A stretch of DNA of 43,720 nt from Gemmiger formicilis (GTDB lineage Bacteria > Bacillota > Clostridia > Oscillospirales > Ruminococcaceae): positions 1 to 43,720 of the forward strand of contig NZ_JACJKP010000003.1 of the NCBI RefSeq assembly GCF_016901605.1, read 5' to 3'. Position 1 is the stretch's first letter, and each line of letters starts with the position of its first letter. Under the pieces are notes generated by a model that saw only the letters and a program-made list of their open reading frames with translations, ran no database searches and was not told the origin of the DNA. The position numbers and the translations under genes were made by a program. Shown here one piece after another: positions 24,347-31,748 of the stretch.

Positions 24347-26635
24347 TTACGGCTGCGCCAGACGCACCACCGCCACGGTGATGTCATCCTGTTTTTCTCC
24401 CGCACGGCGCACCGCCGCGTCGGCAATGGTCTGGGCTGCCTGCTGGGGCGTGTGCCCCAGTTTGGCGCACAGCTGCAGCTGCTGCATCAGCCACTCGCTG
24501 CCGTCGGCCAGGGCGCCGTCACTGACCAGCACCACCCAGTCCCCCGCATCCAGCCCAAAGGTAGTGGACCGCCCCACCAGGCTGTCCATCACGCCCATGG
24601 GCAGGCTGGCGCCCTCCAGCATACGGGGCACCCCGCCCCGCACCAGAAAACTGGGCGCGGCACCGGCCTTGAACAGCCCGGCCCGGCCGGTATACAGGTC
24701 GATGGTCAGCAGGTCCAGCGTGGCGCCGGATTCCTGCTCGGCACTTTTCAGGCCCAGGGCCACATTGACCAGCCGGGCCGCGCTTTCGGCGGCAAACCCC
24801 GCCCGCAGCAGCTGGCTGGTCAGCCGGGCTGCCATCTGGCCGTCCACCGCCGCCGGACGGCCGGTCCCCATACCGTCGCACAACAGCATCTGGGCACGGC
24901 CGCTGGTATCACAGAATTGTTCCAAGGCATCGCCGCTGACCGTCTGCCCTTTGGCCGGGCGGCCCGCCGCGCCGAACTCGGCACGGAAAACAGGCCGCTC
25001 CCCAAAGCTGAGCATGGTAACGGTGCGGCAATGGGTGATTTCGGGCAAATCCAGGTCACGGCGGCAGATACGGCTCACCTCCCCGGTCAGCTCCGTGACT
25101 TCTTCCTCGGTAAATCGGGTACGGGCTATGGTCACCGCTACGGTCAGGCGGCCCGCGAGGTCGGAGGTCACGCTGCATTCCAGCGCGTCCAGTCCCAGCC
25201 CCATAAACAGCTGGGCCACCTTGCTCTCCCTCCGGGGGTCCGGCAGCCCCGCCTGGCCCAACCGCCCCGCCAGCTGTGCCAGCGCCCCTGCCAGGGCGCT
25301 GTACTGCTCGGTCAGCGCGGCGCGCAGCTGGGTGGCCCGGGCCCGGGTCTGGCGGCGGCTGCGCCACAGACGATACCCGTGGTTGGCCGCCGTACACAGG
25401 TCGCTGGGATGGATGCATACCGAAAGCTGTCCCGGCAGGTCCTCCACCTCCACATGGCCGCTGCTCTCCAACGTGGGCTTTAACTGGTACAAACCATCCA
25501 TGGCCGTGGCATAGCCCCGCACCCAGCAGCGGCTGCGCCGGGTGCAGGTCTGGCAGGTGGTGCGGGCGATGTGCTCCACCACGAAGTCGAAGTTTTCCCC
25601 TTTGGGGGGCATCTGCCGGGCGCATACGGCGTTGACCGTATCGGCAATATCGCTGAGGGTATCGGCCACACTGGCCAGACGGCGGGCCGCCCCGCTGATT
25701 CCCTGGGTCTGGGCCGGCGGCGCGGGCGGCGGAAAGACGGTACGCAGCCATTCGCCGGGCAGGCTTACCGCAGTACAAAGGCCCAGCCCCCCGCCGGCAG
25801 CCAGGGGCAGTACCCCTGCGGCGTCGGGCGACGCCAGTGCCCCCACCGTACACCCCACCACGAACACCCCCGCGCAGCGCCACCGCTCCCCCGGGAACAG
25901 GCAGGACGCCGCCAGGCTGCCCAGCGCTACGCTGAGGGCCGCATAACACAACGACGGGCTGGCGGCCGTAATGGCAGCCGCCAGCGCAATGCTGAGTACC
26001 GCCGTCTGTTCCAAAGTACCTGCCACGGCGGCGCACAGCCCGGCCGCCGCGGCCAGTGCCAGGCCCGGAGCCAACGGCCCGAGGGAACAGCGCTGCAGGC
26101 AGGCCACCCCCACCGCCAGCCACAGGCAGGCTCCCCTTGGTTCCCGGAGCGGAAAATGGACGAACGCCCAGCCAAGTCCCGCCGCCAGCAAAGCCGTGCA
26201 TCCCGTGGCGACGGTCTGCCCGGGGTCCAGGATGCCGCCTGCAAAAAAAATTTCCAGAAACTGCGCCGTCAGCAGGGCAAGACCGCCGGTCAGGGCGCCC
26301 ACCCGCAGCTGCCCGCCGCCCAGCCATCGCCCGGCTACCGCAGCCGCCACCCCGGCTGCCAGTTTGAGCCCCATAGCCAGCGGCTGAAATGCCAGGCTGC
26401 CCACCAGCGCCCCCACGCCGGAAGCCAGCAGATACGCAGGCGGGCACCCCATGACCAGCGCCAGACCGAAAGGCGCTGCGCCGCCATAGACTTGCCCCGC
26501 GCCCAGGACCGCCCCGGTGACGGCGGCAGCCCCCTGCCACGCCAGCGCCGACCAGCGGGCCCCTGCGGGCAGCAGCACCCCGATGCCGGATTCCGGGGTA
26601 TGTACATTCTCCTTTATATTGGTAAAAACAGCCAT
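24347..26635 (-). CDS. spoIIE: Stage II sporulation protein E
   Basis: A 762-residue sporulation phosphatase. About ten hydrophobic helices occupy the first 290 residues, followed by a central cysteine-containing region (CQTCTRRSRCW) and a C-terminal PP2C phosphatase domain (about 560-762). Metal-binding aspartates are visible in LLCDGMGTG, VLVSDGALADG and EKQDDITV. In sporulating Firmicutes SpoIIE localises to the polar septum and dephosphorylates SpoIIAA to activate sigma-F. The ATG at 26635 was chosen because AAAGGGGGA lies 9 nt upstream; the longer frame starts in a region without family features. Its presence supports a spore-forming ancestry. Confidence 0.93.
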   Translation of the reverse strand: MAVFTNIKENVHTPESGIGVLLPAGARWSALAWQGAAAVTGAVLGAGQVYGGAAPFGLALVMGCPPAYLLASGVGALVGSLAFQPLAMGLKLAAGVAAAVAGRWLGGGQLRVGALTGGLALLTAQFLEIFFAGGILDPGQTVATGCTALLAAGLGWAFVHFPLREPRGACLWLAVGVACLQRCSLGPLAPGLALAAAAGLCAAVAGTLEQTAVLSIALAAAITAASPSLCYAALSVALGSLAASCLFPGERWRCAGVFVVGCTVGALASPDAAGVLPLAAGGGLGLCTAVSLPGEWLRTVFPPPAPPAQTQGISGAARRLASVADTLSDIADTVNAVCARQMPPKGENFDFVVEHIARTTCQTCTRRSRCWVRGYATAMDGLYQLKPTLESSGHVEVEDLPGQLSVCIHPSDLCTAANHGYRLWRSRRQTRARATQLRAALTEQYSALAGALAQLAGRLGQAGLPDPRRESKVAQLFMGLGLDALECSVTSDLAGRLTVAVTIARTRFTEEEVTELTGEVSRICRRDLDLPEITHCRTVTMLSFGERPVFRAEFGAAGRPAKGQTVSGDALEQFCDTSGRAQMLLCDGMGTGRPAAVDGQMAARLTSQLLRAGFAAESAARLVNVALGLKSAEQESGATLDLLTIDLYTGRAGLFKAGAAPSFLVRGGVPRMLEGASLPMGVMDSLVGRSTTFGLDAGDWVVLVSDGALADGSEWLMQQLQLCAKLGHTPQQAAQTIADAAVRRAGEKQDDITVAVVRLAQP

Positions 26636-26827
26636 TGGATCGTTTCCCCCTTTATGTTGTATGCCGTACGGTAGCTGCACTATACCATGGAGCAAACGGT
26701 ACTTTTTGCCGCAGGCCGTGGAAACCCAAAAACTAGTGGGAAACTGTGCAAATGCCCGCCGGGCGGACAAACCCTGCCCAAAATCCCGGCAAAAGTGCGG
26801 CGTACCGCGTACAAGGCGGCAAAACAA

Positions 26828-26870
26828 CAAAAAAGACAGCCCCTGCGCACAAAGTTCGCGCAGAGGCTGT
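26828..26870 (-). terminator. Terminator of the amidase gene
   Basis: A two-part stem (ACAGCC and CTGCGC pairing with GCGCAG and GGCTGT across single mismatches) is followed on the minus strand by TTTTTT. It starts 4 bp past the amidase stop. Confidence 0.85.
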
Positions 26871-26873
26871 TGT

Positions 26874-27818
26874 TTATGTCAGGCTGAAATAGCTGCAGAT
26901 ACAATCGTAGTAGGCCTGGGCGGCTGCCTGGCAGCCATCCTCCCCGGCCAGCAGCGCCATATCGCCGCTGTTGCTGATGAACCCTTCCTCGCAAAGCACC
27001 GCGGGGCAGCCGCTGGCTTGCAGCACCGTAAAGGTGGGGTCCCAGCGCACCGTGGTGTCGGTGGATTCATAGATTTGCTTGTTGTCGTTGGCATCATAAT
27101 ATAAGTACCGCACGCCGTTGGTGCCCCGCAGGTGCAGCCCCAGGTCGCTGAATGCCCGGGCCACCAGCTGCCCGAAACGGACGCTCTCGGCGTTGGTGGA
27201 AAGGGCCGGCGGCGCGGCATAACACTCAAACCCGTTGGAGGAGGCGCTGCTGTCGTAGTTCAGATGGATGGAAAGGAACAGCTGTGCCCCCGCCTGTGCG
27301 GCCACAGCGCCCCGTTCGCTGGGTTTCAGGTAGGTAGTACCGTCCGCCGTCAGCACCGGGGCAAAGCGGTCATCCGCCGCCAGCAGATCATACAGCGCCA
27401 GCGCCGTGGCCAGGGTCACTTCACTTTCCCGCAGGCCGTTGGCCTCGCTGCCGTAGTCCTCGGCGCCGATGTTGGGGTTGACGCCCCCATGCCCCGGGTC
27501 AATGGCCACCACAATGCGCCCATCGGCAGGTTCGGCCGCCGCCGCGGTCAGGTCGGTGCTGTCGGCAGAACCGCCGGTATCACTTTCCACCTGGTCCCGG
27601 TCCGCATCGGAAATCACACTGTCGGCAGGGGAATGGGTATACCAGAGCACATACCCCACCGAGGAAACCACCACCAGCAGTGCCAGGGCAAACAGCAGCC
27701 TGCGCCCCCGACGGCGCCGTTTGCGGCGCTGCCGCCGTGCCTGGTTGGTATAGACCGTGCGCGGCGGTGCTGTCGGCCGGTCGGATTCCTCGTAAAACAC
27801 TACACGTCCCTTTGCCAT
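26874..27818 (-). CDS. N-acetylmuramoyl-L-alanine amidase (Amidase_3, CwlD-like)
   Basis: A 314-residue wall hydrolase that cuts the bond between N-acetylmuramic acid and L-alanine in peptidoglycan. A basic N-terminus (RRQRRKRRRRGRR) precedes one transmembrane helix (about 40-60), so the catalytic domain (about 100-314) faces outward. Zinc ligands appear in DPGHGG and LRESEVT, with SIHLN and the catalytic glutamate in CEEGFISN. It has a clean Shine-Dalgarno AAGGAG before the ATG. A Spo0A-box-like TTCGACA lies in its promoter region, close to where an activated -35 would be, so expression may be tied to sporulation or stationary phase. Confidence 0.92.
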   Translation of the reverse strand: MAKGRVVFYEESDRPTAPPRTVYTNQARRQRRKRRRRGRRLLFALALLVVVSSVGYVLWYTHSPADSVISDADRDQVESDTGGSADSTDLTAAAAEPADGRIVVAIDPGHGGVNPNIGAEDYGSEANGLRESEVTLATALALYDLLAADDRFAPVLTADGTTYLKPSERGAVAAQAGAQLFLSIHLNYDSSASSNGFECYAAPPALSTNAESVRFGQLVARAFSDLGLHLRGTNGVRYLYYDANDNKQIYESTDTTVRWDPTFTVLQASGCPAVLCEEGFISNSGDMALLAGEDGCQAAAQAYYDCICSYFSLT

Positions 27819-27877
27819 TGTACACTCCTTTTGCCGCTGTGACGCCGGCTATCTATGAATATTTTACCGGCAAGTTG

Positions 27878-28034
27878 TGTCGAAGTTGTTTCGGACTTGT
27901 AACGGTGTTGTGAGAACCCCGTGCCGCGGCCCTTTTGTTTTGCTGGAAATCATGCAGCCGCAGCTTCCGCCCTCACGCCGGGGCAAGTTTTTCTATTTTT
28001 GTCGAAGGAACGTATTTCGTCGGATTTTGTCGAA
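27878..28034. promoter_or_regulatory. Cluster of Spo0A-box-like sites between amidase and abrB-like gene
   Basis: The core TGTCGAA occurs three times on the plus strand at 27878-27884, 28000-28006 and 28028-28034. The last two are preceded by TTT, as in the Bacillus consensus TTTGTCGAA. Two lie 49 and 21 bp before the abrB-like -35 box, and one lies beside the divergent amidase start. Spo0A represses abrB in Bacillus, so the arrangement is suggestive. Confidence 0.5.
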
Positions 28035-28050
28035 GAGTTTTCCTCTTCCA

Positions 28051-28083
28051 AATATTGACAATATTACCAAACTCTCGTATAAT
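28051..28083 (+). promoter_or_regulatory. Consensus sigma-A promoter with palindrome, abrB-like gene
   Basis: Perfect TTGACA (28055-28060) and TATAAT (28078-28083) are 17 bp apart. The -35 box is centred in the near-perfect palindrome AATATTGACAATATT (28051-28065), a possible operator shared with the surface protein promoter. Confidence 0.85.
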
Positions 28084-28176
28084 AACTACAAGAAGTTGCG
28101 TCAGGGGACAAAAAAATCCACCATATTTTGCACGATTTGCCGCAAATTGACACCTGCCGCAACAGGAGGTTTTTCT

Positions 28177-28428
28177 ATGATTTCAACCGGGATCGTCCGC
28201 CATATTGACTCGCTGGGCCGTGTGGTCCTGCCCAAGGAACTGCGCCGCACCTTTGATATTACCACCGACACCCCGCTGGAGATTTTTACCGAAGGGGACG
28301 CCATTCTGCTGCGCAAATACCGTCCCGCCGATGCCTGCGCCCTTTGCGGCGAGGTCGTGACCGGGTCGGTGCAGCTGCACGGCAAATTCGTCTGCCCCCG
28401 CTGCCGCGCCGCCCTTGCCGGAAAATAA
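28177..28428 (+). CDS. AbrB/SpoVT-type transition-state regulator with zinc-ribbon tail
   Basis: An 83-residue DNA-binding protein. Residues 1-50 form the AbrB swapped-hairpin fold (SLGRVVLPKELRRTFDI, then DTPLEIFTEGDAILLRKY). AbrB and Abh repress transition-state genes in Bacillus. The last 30 residues hold two Cys pairs, CALC and CPRC, which could bind one zinc, a tail absent from classical AbrB. AGGAGG precedes the ATG at 28177. It has a strong promoter with Spo0A-box-like sites upstream and a terminator directly after, so it is transcribed alone. Confidence 0.9.
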   Translation: MISTGIVRHIDSLGRVVLPKELRRTFDITTDTPLEIFTEGDAILLRKYRPADACALCGEVVTGSVQLHGKFVCPRCRAALAGK

Positions 28429-28434
28429 CAAAAG

Positions 28435-28466
28435 CCGCCGCCCGTTGCCGGGCGGCGGTTCTTTTT
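28435..28466. terminator. Terminator after the abrB-like gene
   Basis: A perfect 10-bp stem (CCGCCGCCCG with CGGGCGGCGG) with a TTGC loop is followed by TTCTTTTT on the plus strand. A short A run before it allows weak use in the other direction for the convergent XRE gene. Confidence 0.9.
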
Positions 28467-28482
28467 ATGCGGCAAGGCCGCC

Positions 28483-29181
28483 TTATTCCATTTTTTGCAG
28501 GCTGCGCATGGATTCCTCCGCCGTTTTGACCAGGTTCAGCAGGCTGGTGGCATGGCGGGGATAATCGTGGGTCAGCCGCTCGGTGGTCAGGGCCATGGTG
28601 GCGGGGTCCACACTGTCCCGGTTCCCCTCTTCCCCTTTCAGGGTGGCGGTCAGGTCTGCTTCGGTCAGCCGCATGGCTGCGTCCGCACTGGCCTGCCAGC
28701 GCGCCGCCCCAATACGGAACATGCCCGTCACATTGCGGGGGCAGGCATCGTGCATCTGGCGGAATACCTTGTACACCGCCAGCATCAGGTAGCGGCTGAT
28801 GTCGGTGACCAGCTGCTTGTCGCCGCTTTCCTGCAGTTTATCGTACAGAATATCCAGGGAATTCTCGATGAGCTTTTTGTACATGGTGGGCAGCACACTG
28901 CCGCGGTAAACGCTGCCGCTGGTGGGGGAACCGGTCTCGGGCAGGTCCTCCACCCGGATGGTCTGGCCGCTGCGCTCCGCACTGCGGCCCAACAGGTAAT
29001 CACAGCTGACGCCGTAATAGTCCGCCACCTGCACCACAAAGGCCAATCCGCACTCCCGGATGCCTTTTTCGTAATGGGAAAGCTGGGCCTGGCTGATCCC
29101 CAGGTCCTGCGCCGCCTGTTTTTGTGTAATGCCCCGTTCTTTGCGCAGCAGCGTAAGAATGCGGCTGAACTCCATGGCCAT
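28483..29181 (-). CDS. XRE-family transcriptional regulator
   Basis: A 232-residue regulator. The N-terminal HTH_3 domain (about 5-60) shows LRKERGITQKQAAQDLGISQ and the following recognition helix SQAQLSHYEKGIRECG, then DYYGVSCDYLLGRS, typical of Xre/SinR-like proteins. The remaining 160 residues are mainly helical without a known domain, perhaps for dimerisation or ligand sensing. The start at 29181 was chosen because GAAGAGG lies 6 nt upstream; ATGs 6 bp on either side fit worse. It is divergent from the histidine phosphatase gene and has its own promoter. Its targets are unknown. Confidence 0.85.
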   Translation of the reverse strand: MAMEFSRILTLLRKERGITQKQAAQDLGISQAQLSHYEKGIRECGLAFVVQVADYYGVSCDYLLGRSAERSGQTIRVEDLPETGSPTSGSVYRGSVLPTMYKKLIENSLDILYDKLQESGDKQLVTDISRYLMLAVYKVFRQMHDACPRNVTGMFRIGAARWQASADAAMRLTEADLTATLKGEEGNRDSVDPATMALTTERLTHDYPRHATSLLNLVKTAEESMRSLQKME

Positions 29182-29267
29182 ATTCATCCTCTTCCGTGGC
29201 AGGTCCCCCCGGTGCCCTGGCACCGGTCCGCCGGGACCGCCAGTGTTGGTATTTCTACGTGTTGTAT

Positions 29268-29296
29268 ATTATATCTGTCAAAAAACATTTTGTAAA
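29268..29296 (-). promoter_or_regulatory. Sigma-A type promoter of the XRE regulator gene
   Basis: On the minus strand TTTACA (29291-29296) and a perfect TATAAT (29268-29273) are 17 bp apart. A 12-bp palindrome CCCACATGTGGG lies upstream at 29358-29369 in the divergent intergenic region. Confidence 0.75.
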
Positions 29297-29464
29297 CCCG
29301 GTTTTCGACGCTTTTTGGCTGTTTTTTTGCTTTTGCCCGCGGGGGCGCTCCGGGTGGCCCACATGTGGGGAGTACAACCTGTAGAAAGGTATAAATATTG
29401 TGGGCAACTGCGGGGTCCCCGGGACCGGGCTTTTGTTTTGTAACCAAATTGTAACTATTTTCCG

Positions 29465-29493
29465 TTGCGGCGGCGCCCATTTTGGGGTATGCT
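29465..29493 (+). promoter_or_regulatory. Sigma-A type promoter of the histidine phosphatase gene
   Basis: TTGCGG (29465-29470) and TATGCT (29488-29493) are 17 bp apart, about 27-39 bp before the possible start codons. Confidence 0.6.
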
Positions 29494-29519
29494 GGTAACG
29501 ATACCTTTATACGGAGAAA

Positions 29520-30167
29520 GTGAGAAACACTGTGAAATATTACAAACTGCATCTGATCCGCCACGGCCTGACGGCCGGCAACCTGCAGGGGCTGTACATA
29601 GGCAGCGGCACCGACCTGCCGCTGTGCGATGAGGGCCGCGCCCAGCTGGAAGAACTGAAGGCGCAGTTCACCTACCCCACAGTACCGCTGGTATTCACCA
29701 GCCCCATGCTGCGCGCCACCCAGACGGCGGAGCTGCTTTTCCCCGGGGTGCGGCAGATCGAACTGCAGGACCTGCGGGAGATGGCTTTCGGCAAGTTTGA
29801 AGGCCAGCCGCTGCAGCAGCTGGTCAAAAACCCCGAGTTTGCCCAGTGGATGGACCCCACCAGCCGGACGGTGCCGGAAGGCGCCGAGGACCGGCAGGCC
29901 TTTTTCAACCGTACTTCGGGCATGCTGATGAAGATGTTCGAGTATATGCTGCGCACCCACACCGAGGAAGCCGCCTGTGTGACCCACGGCGGCGTGATCA
30001 TGAACATGCTGGCCCAGCACGCCCTGCCCTTCCGCAAACCGGAAGAGTGGATGACCGACCCCGGCGCGGGGTACAGCGTGCGGCTGGACGCCGAAATGTG
30101 GATGCGCGACCACCTGGCCGAAGCCTACGACGTAGTGCCCACCGGCTACCTGGACGCCATGGAATAA
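29520..30167 (+). CDS. Histidine phosphatase family protein (phosphoglycerate mutase-like)
   Basis: A 215-residue enzyme of the histidine phosphatase superfamily. The catalytic RHG motif is in LHLIRHGLTAGN, the second conserved region is TSPMLRATQTAELL, the acid is in REMAFGKFEG, and the second histidine is in THGGVIMNM. Members include phosphoglycerate mutase and alpha-ribazole phosphatase CobC; the substrate cannot be inferred here. Two GTG starts are possible: 29520 has GGAG only 3 nt upstream, while 29532 would begin MKYYKLHLIRHG, the usual start for the family. No cobalamin genes lie nearby. Confidence 0.88.
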   Translation: MRNTVKYYKLHLIRHGLTAGNLQGLYIGSGTDLPLCDEGRAQLEELKAQFTYPTVPLVFTSPMLRATQTAELLFPGVRQIELQDLREMAFGKFEGQPLQQLVKNPEFAQWMDPTSRTVPEGAEDRQAFFNRTSGMLMKMFEYMLRTHTEEAACVTHGGVIMNMLAQHALPFRKPEEWMTDPGAGYSVRLDAEMWMRDHLAEAYDVVPTGYLDAME

Positions 30168-30175
30168 CCAAAAAA

Positions 30176-30202
30176 CGCCCCGGCAGGGTAACCGCCGGGG
30201 CG
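30176..30202. terminator. Bidirectional terminator after the histidine phosphatase gene
   Basis: The stem CGCCCCGGC/GCCGGGGCG is preceded by a run of A and followed by CTTTG. It lies between two convergent genes and could stop transcription from both. Confidence 0.75.
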
Positions 30203-30216
30203 CTTTGTTATTGTTG

Positions 30217-31665
30217 TCAGGATGCCGTGGAGGAAGCCGCGTCTGAGGAGGCGGCCTCGGGGGCCGGGGTTGCTTCCGGTTCGGCGGTAACACCCGCCGC
30301 GTCCAGAATGGCCTGGTTATCGGCAATGGTCTGGTTCAGGCTGTCCACCAGCGCCTGGGCTTCGTCCCGCTTGGTGATCAGTTCCTGGTTTTCGCTGTCG
30401 GCATCCAGGGCGGCCTGGGCTTCCTGCAGGGCGGTCTGGGCCTCGGACAGTTGGGCGTTGGCCGCATCCAGCGCTGCCTGGGCGTCGATGATCTTCTGCT
30501 TGGCGTCAAATTCCGCCTGGGCAGCCGCAGCCGCTTCGTCGCTGATGCCGCTTTCCAGCAGGGCGGGTTTTTCGGGCAGGGTCTGTTCGGCACCGTCCGC
30601 ACCGGTCAGGCGCAGGCTCTGGCCGTAATAGCCGCCCCATACCGCAATAAAGCTCTTGCCGGGGCTGACCACCAGCGGGCTGCCGTCGGCGGCCGTCAGC
30701 TGCAACGGGGCGGTGGCGTCCTCCTTGGACCACTGGATCTGCTCCCAGGCGCCACCGGTCAGGTAAAGGCCGGTACCGCCGGTCAGATCGTACTGGCGGG
30801 TGTAGCCGTCGTCCTTGATGCCGCTGGACGCATAGAGCACAAACACATTGGTAAAGGCCACCTGCTGGCCGTTGTCAGCGTCGGTGGTGGGGGAACCGTC
30901 GGCATTGGTCTTGACGTACAGACCGGTTTCCGGGGTATAGATCAGCTGTTCGCTGTCATCGGGGGAGAAGGTGATGGTCAGCGCCGTGGCGTTGCGGGCG
31001 CCCTCCTCCACCGGCTGCCGCTCCCCAAAGAGGAACAGCGGCGTGTTGGCGCCCTCCAGCGAAGTGCCGTAGGTGTTCAGCCCGTTGCGGATCATCTCGC
31101 CGGTGGTGTACCAGCAGTTTTCTTCCCGGTAACCGGCATTCTGGCGGTCCTGGTCAAAGGCAAAAGCTGCCTTGCCGATGTGGTAACCGTCCAGATCCTG
31201 ATAGCTCAGGGTATTGAGCAGGTTTTCGGCGTAGATATTCTTGTCGATATGCACCGGGACGGCGTTGAGGGGCAGGGCAAACTGCAGCAGCAGATCCCGC
31301 CCGGGGCCTACCGGTCCCGCCTTGCTGATGTTATCGGCGCGGGAATACAGCGCCATCAGGCTGGCGGTGGTGCCCTCGGTCACCCCTTCCACCAGCACAT
31401 CGGCGCTGGAAAGCCCCCAGTGGGGGGTAGCGCCGGACAGGGTGCGCAGTGTGACGGCCACCGGGCGGCAGTTGGTATAGTCACCATCGGCCACACCGGT
31501 CAGGGGGTTGGGGACCGGATCGGTCAAAGGGGTAGGTTCGGGGGTGGCGGTGGCTACGGCGGACTCCGACGAGGACGCGCCGGACTCTCCCTGGCCGGAA
31601 CAACCGCCCAGCAGCAGCGCTGCCAGCAGGGCGGCCGCCACACCCAATGCCTGTAAACGTTTCAT
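30217..31665 (-). CDS. DUF3048 (YerB-like) lipoprotein with C-terminal coiled coil
   Basis: A 482-residue lipoprotein. The signal peptide ends in lipobox LGGC (cysteine about residue 22). The DUF3048 region begins with NPLTG and RPVAVTLRTLSGATPHWGL, followed by ADVLVEGVTEG and AGPVGPGRD, all typical of YerB-family proteins on Gram-positive cell surfaces. After about residue 375 comes an alanine-, glutamine- and glutamate-rich coiled coil with heptads, and then a low-complexity acidic tail. The family's role is not established. A paralogue lies directly upstream on the same strand. Confidence 0.85.
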   Translation of the reverse strand: MKRLQALGVAAALLAALLLGGCSGQGESGASSSESAVATATPEPTPLTDPVPNPLTGVADGDYTNCRPVAVTLRTLSGATPHWGLSSADVLVEGVTEGTTASLMALYSRADNISKAGPVGPGRDLLLQFALPLNAVPVHIDKNIYAENLLNTLSYQDLDGYHIGKAAFAFDQDRQNAGYREENCWYTTGEMIRNGLNTYGTSLEGANTPLFLFGERQPVEEGARNATALTITFSPDDSEQLIYTPETGLYVKTNADGSPTTDADNGQQVAFTNVFVLYASSGIKDDGYTRQYDLTGGTGLYLTGGAWEQIQWSKEDATAPLQLTAADGSPLVVSPGKSFIAVWGGYYGQSLRLTGADGAEQTLPEKPALLESGISDEAAAAAQAEFDAKQKIIDAQAALDAANAQLSEAQTALQEAQAALDADSENQELITKRDEAQALVDSLNQTIADNQAILDAAGVTAEPEATPAPEAASSDAASSTAS

Positions 31666-31686
31666 AAACGGGGTCCTTTCAAAAGA

Positions 31687-31721
31687 ACCAGCGCAGCCCG
31701 CGCCGGGCGGACTGCGCTGGT
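31687..31721 (-). terminator. Terminator between the two DUF3048 genes
   Basis: A perfect 10-bp stem (ACCAGCGCAG with CTGCGCTGGT) is followed on the minus strand by TCTTTT. It ends the upstream paralogue's transcript at least in part and leaves a short gap before the second gene. Confidence 0.7.
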
Positions 31722-31748
31722 GTTTGTTTTGGTATGCAGGATGCCGGA

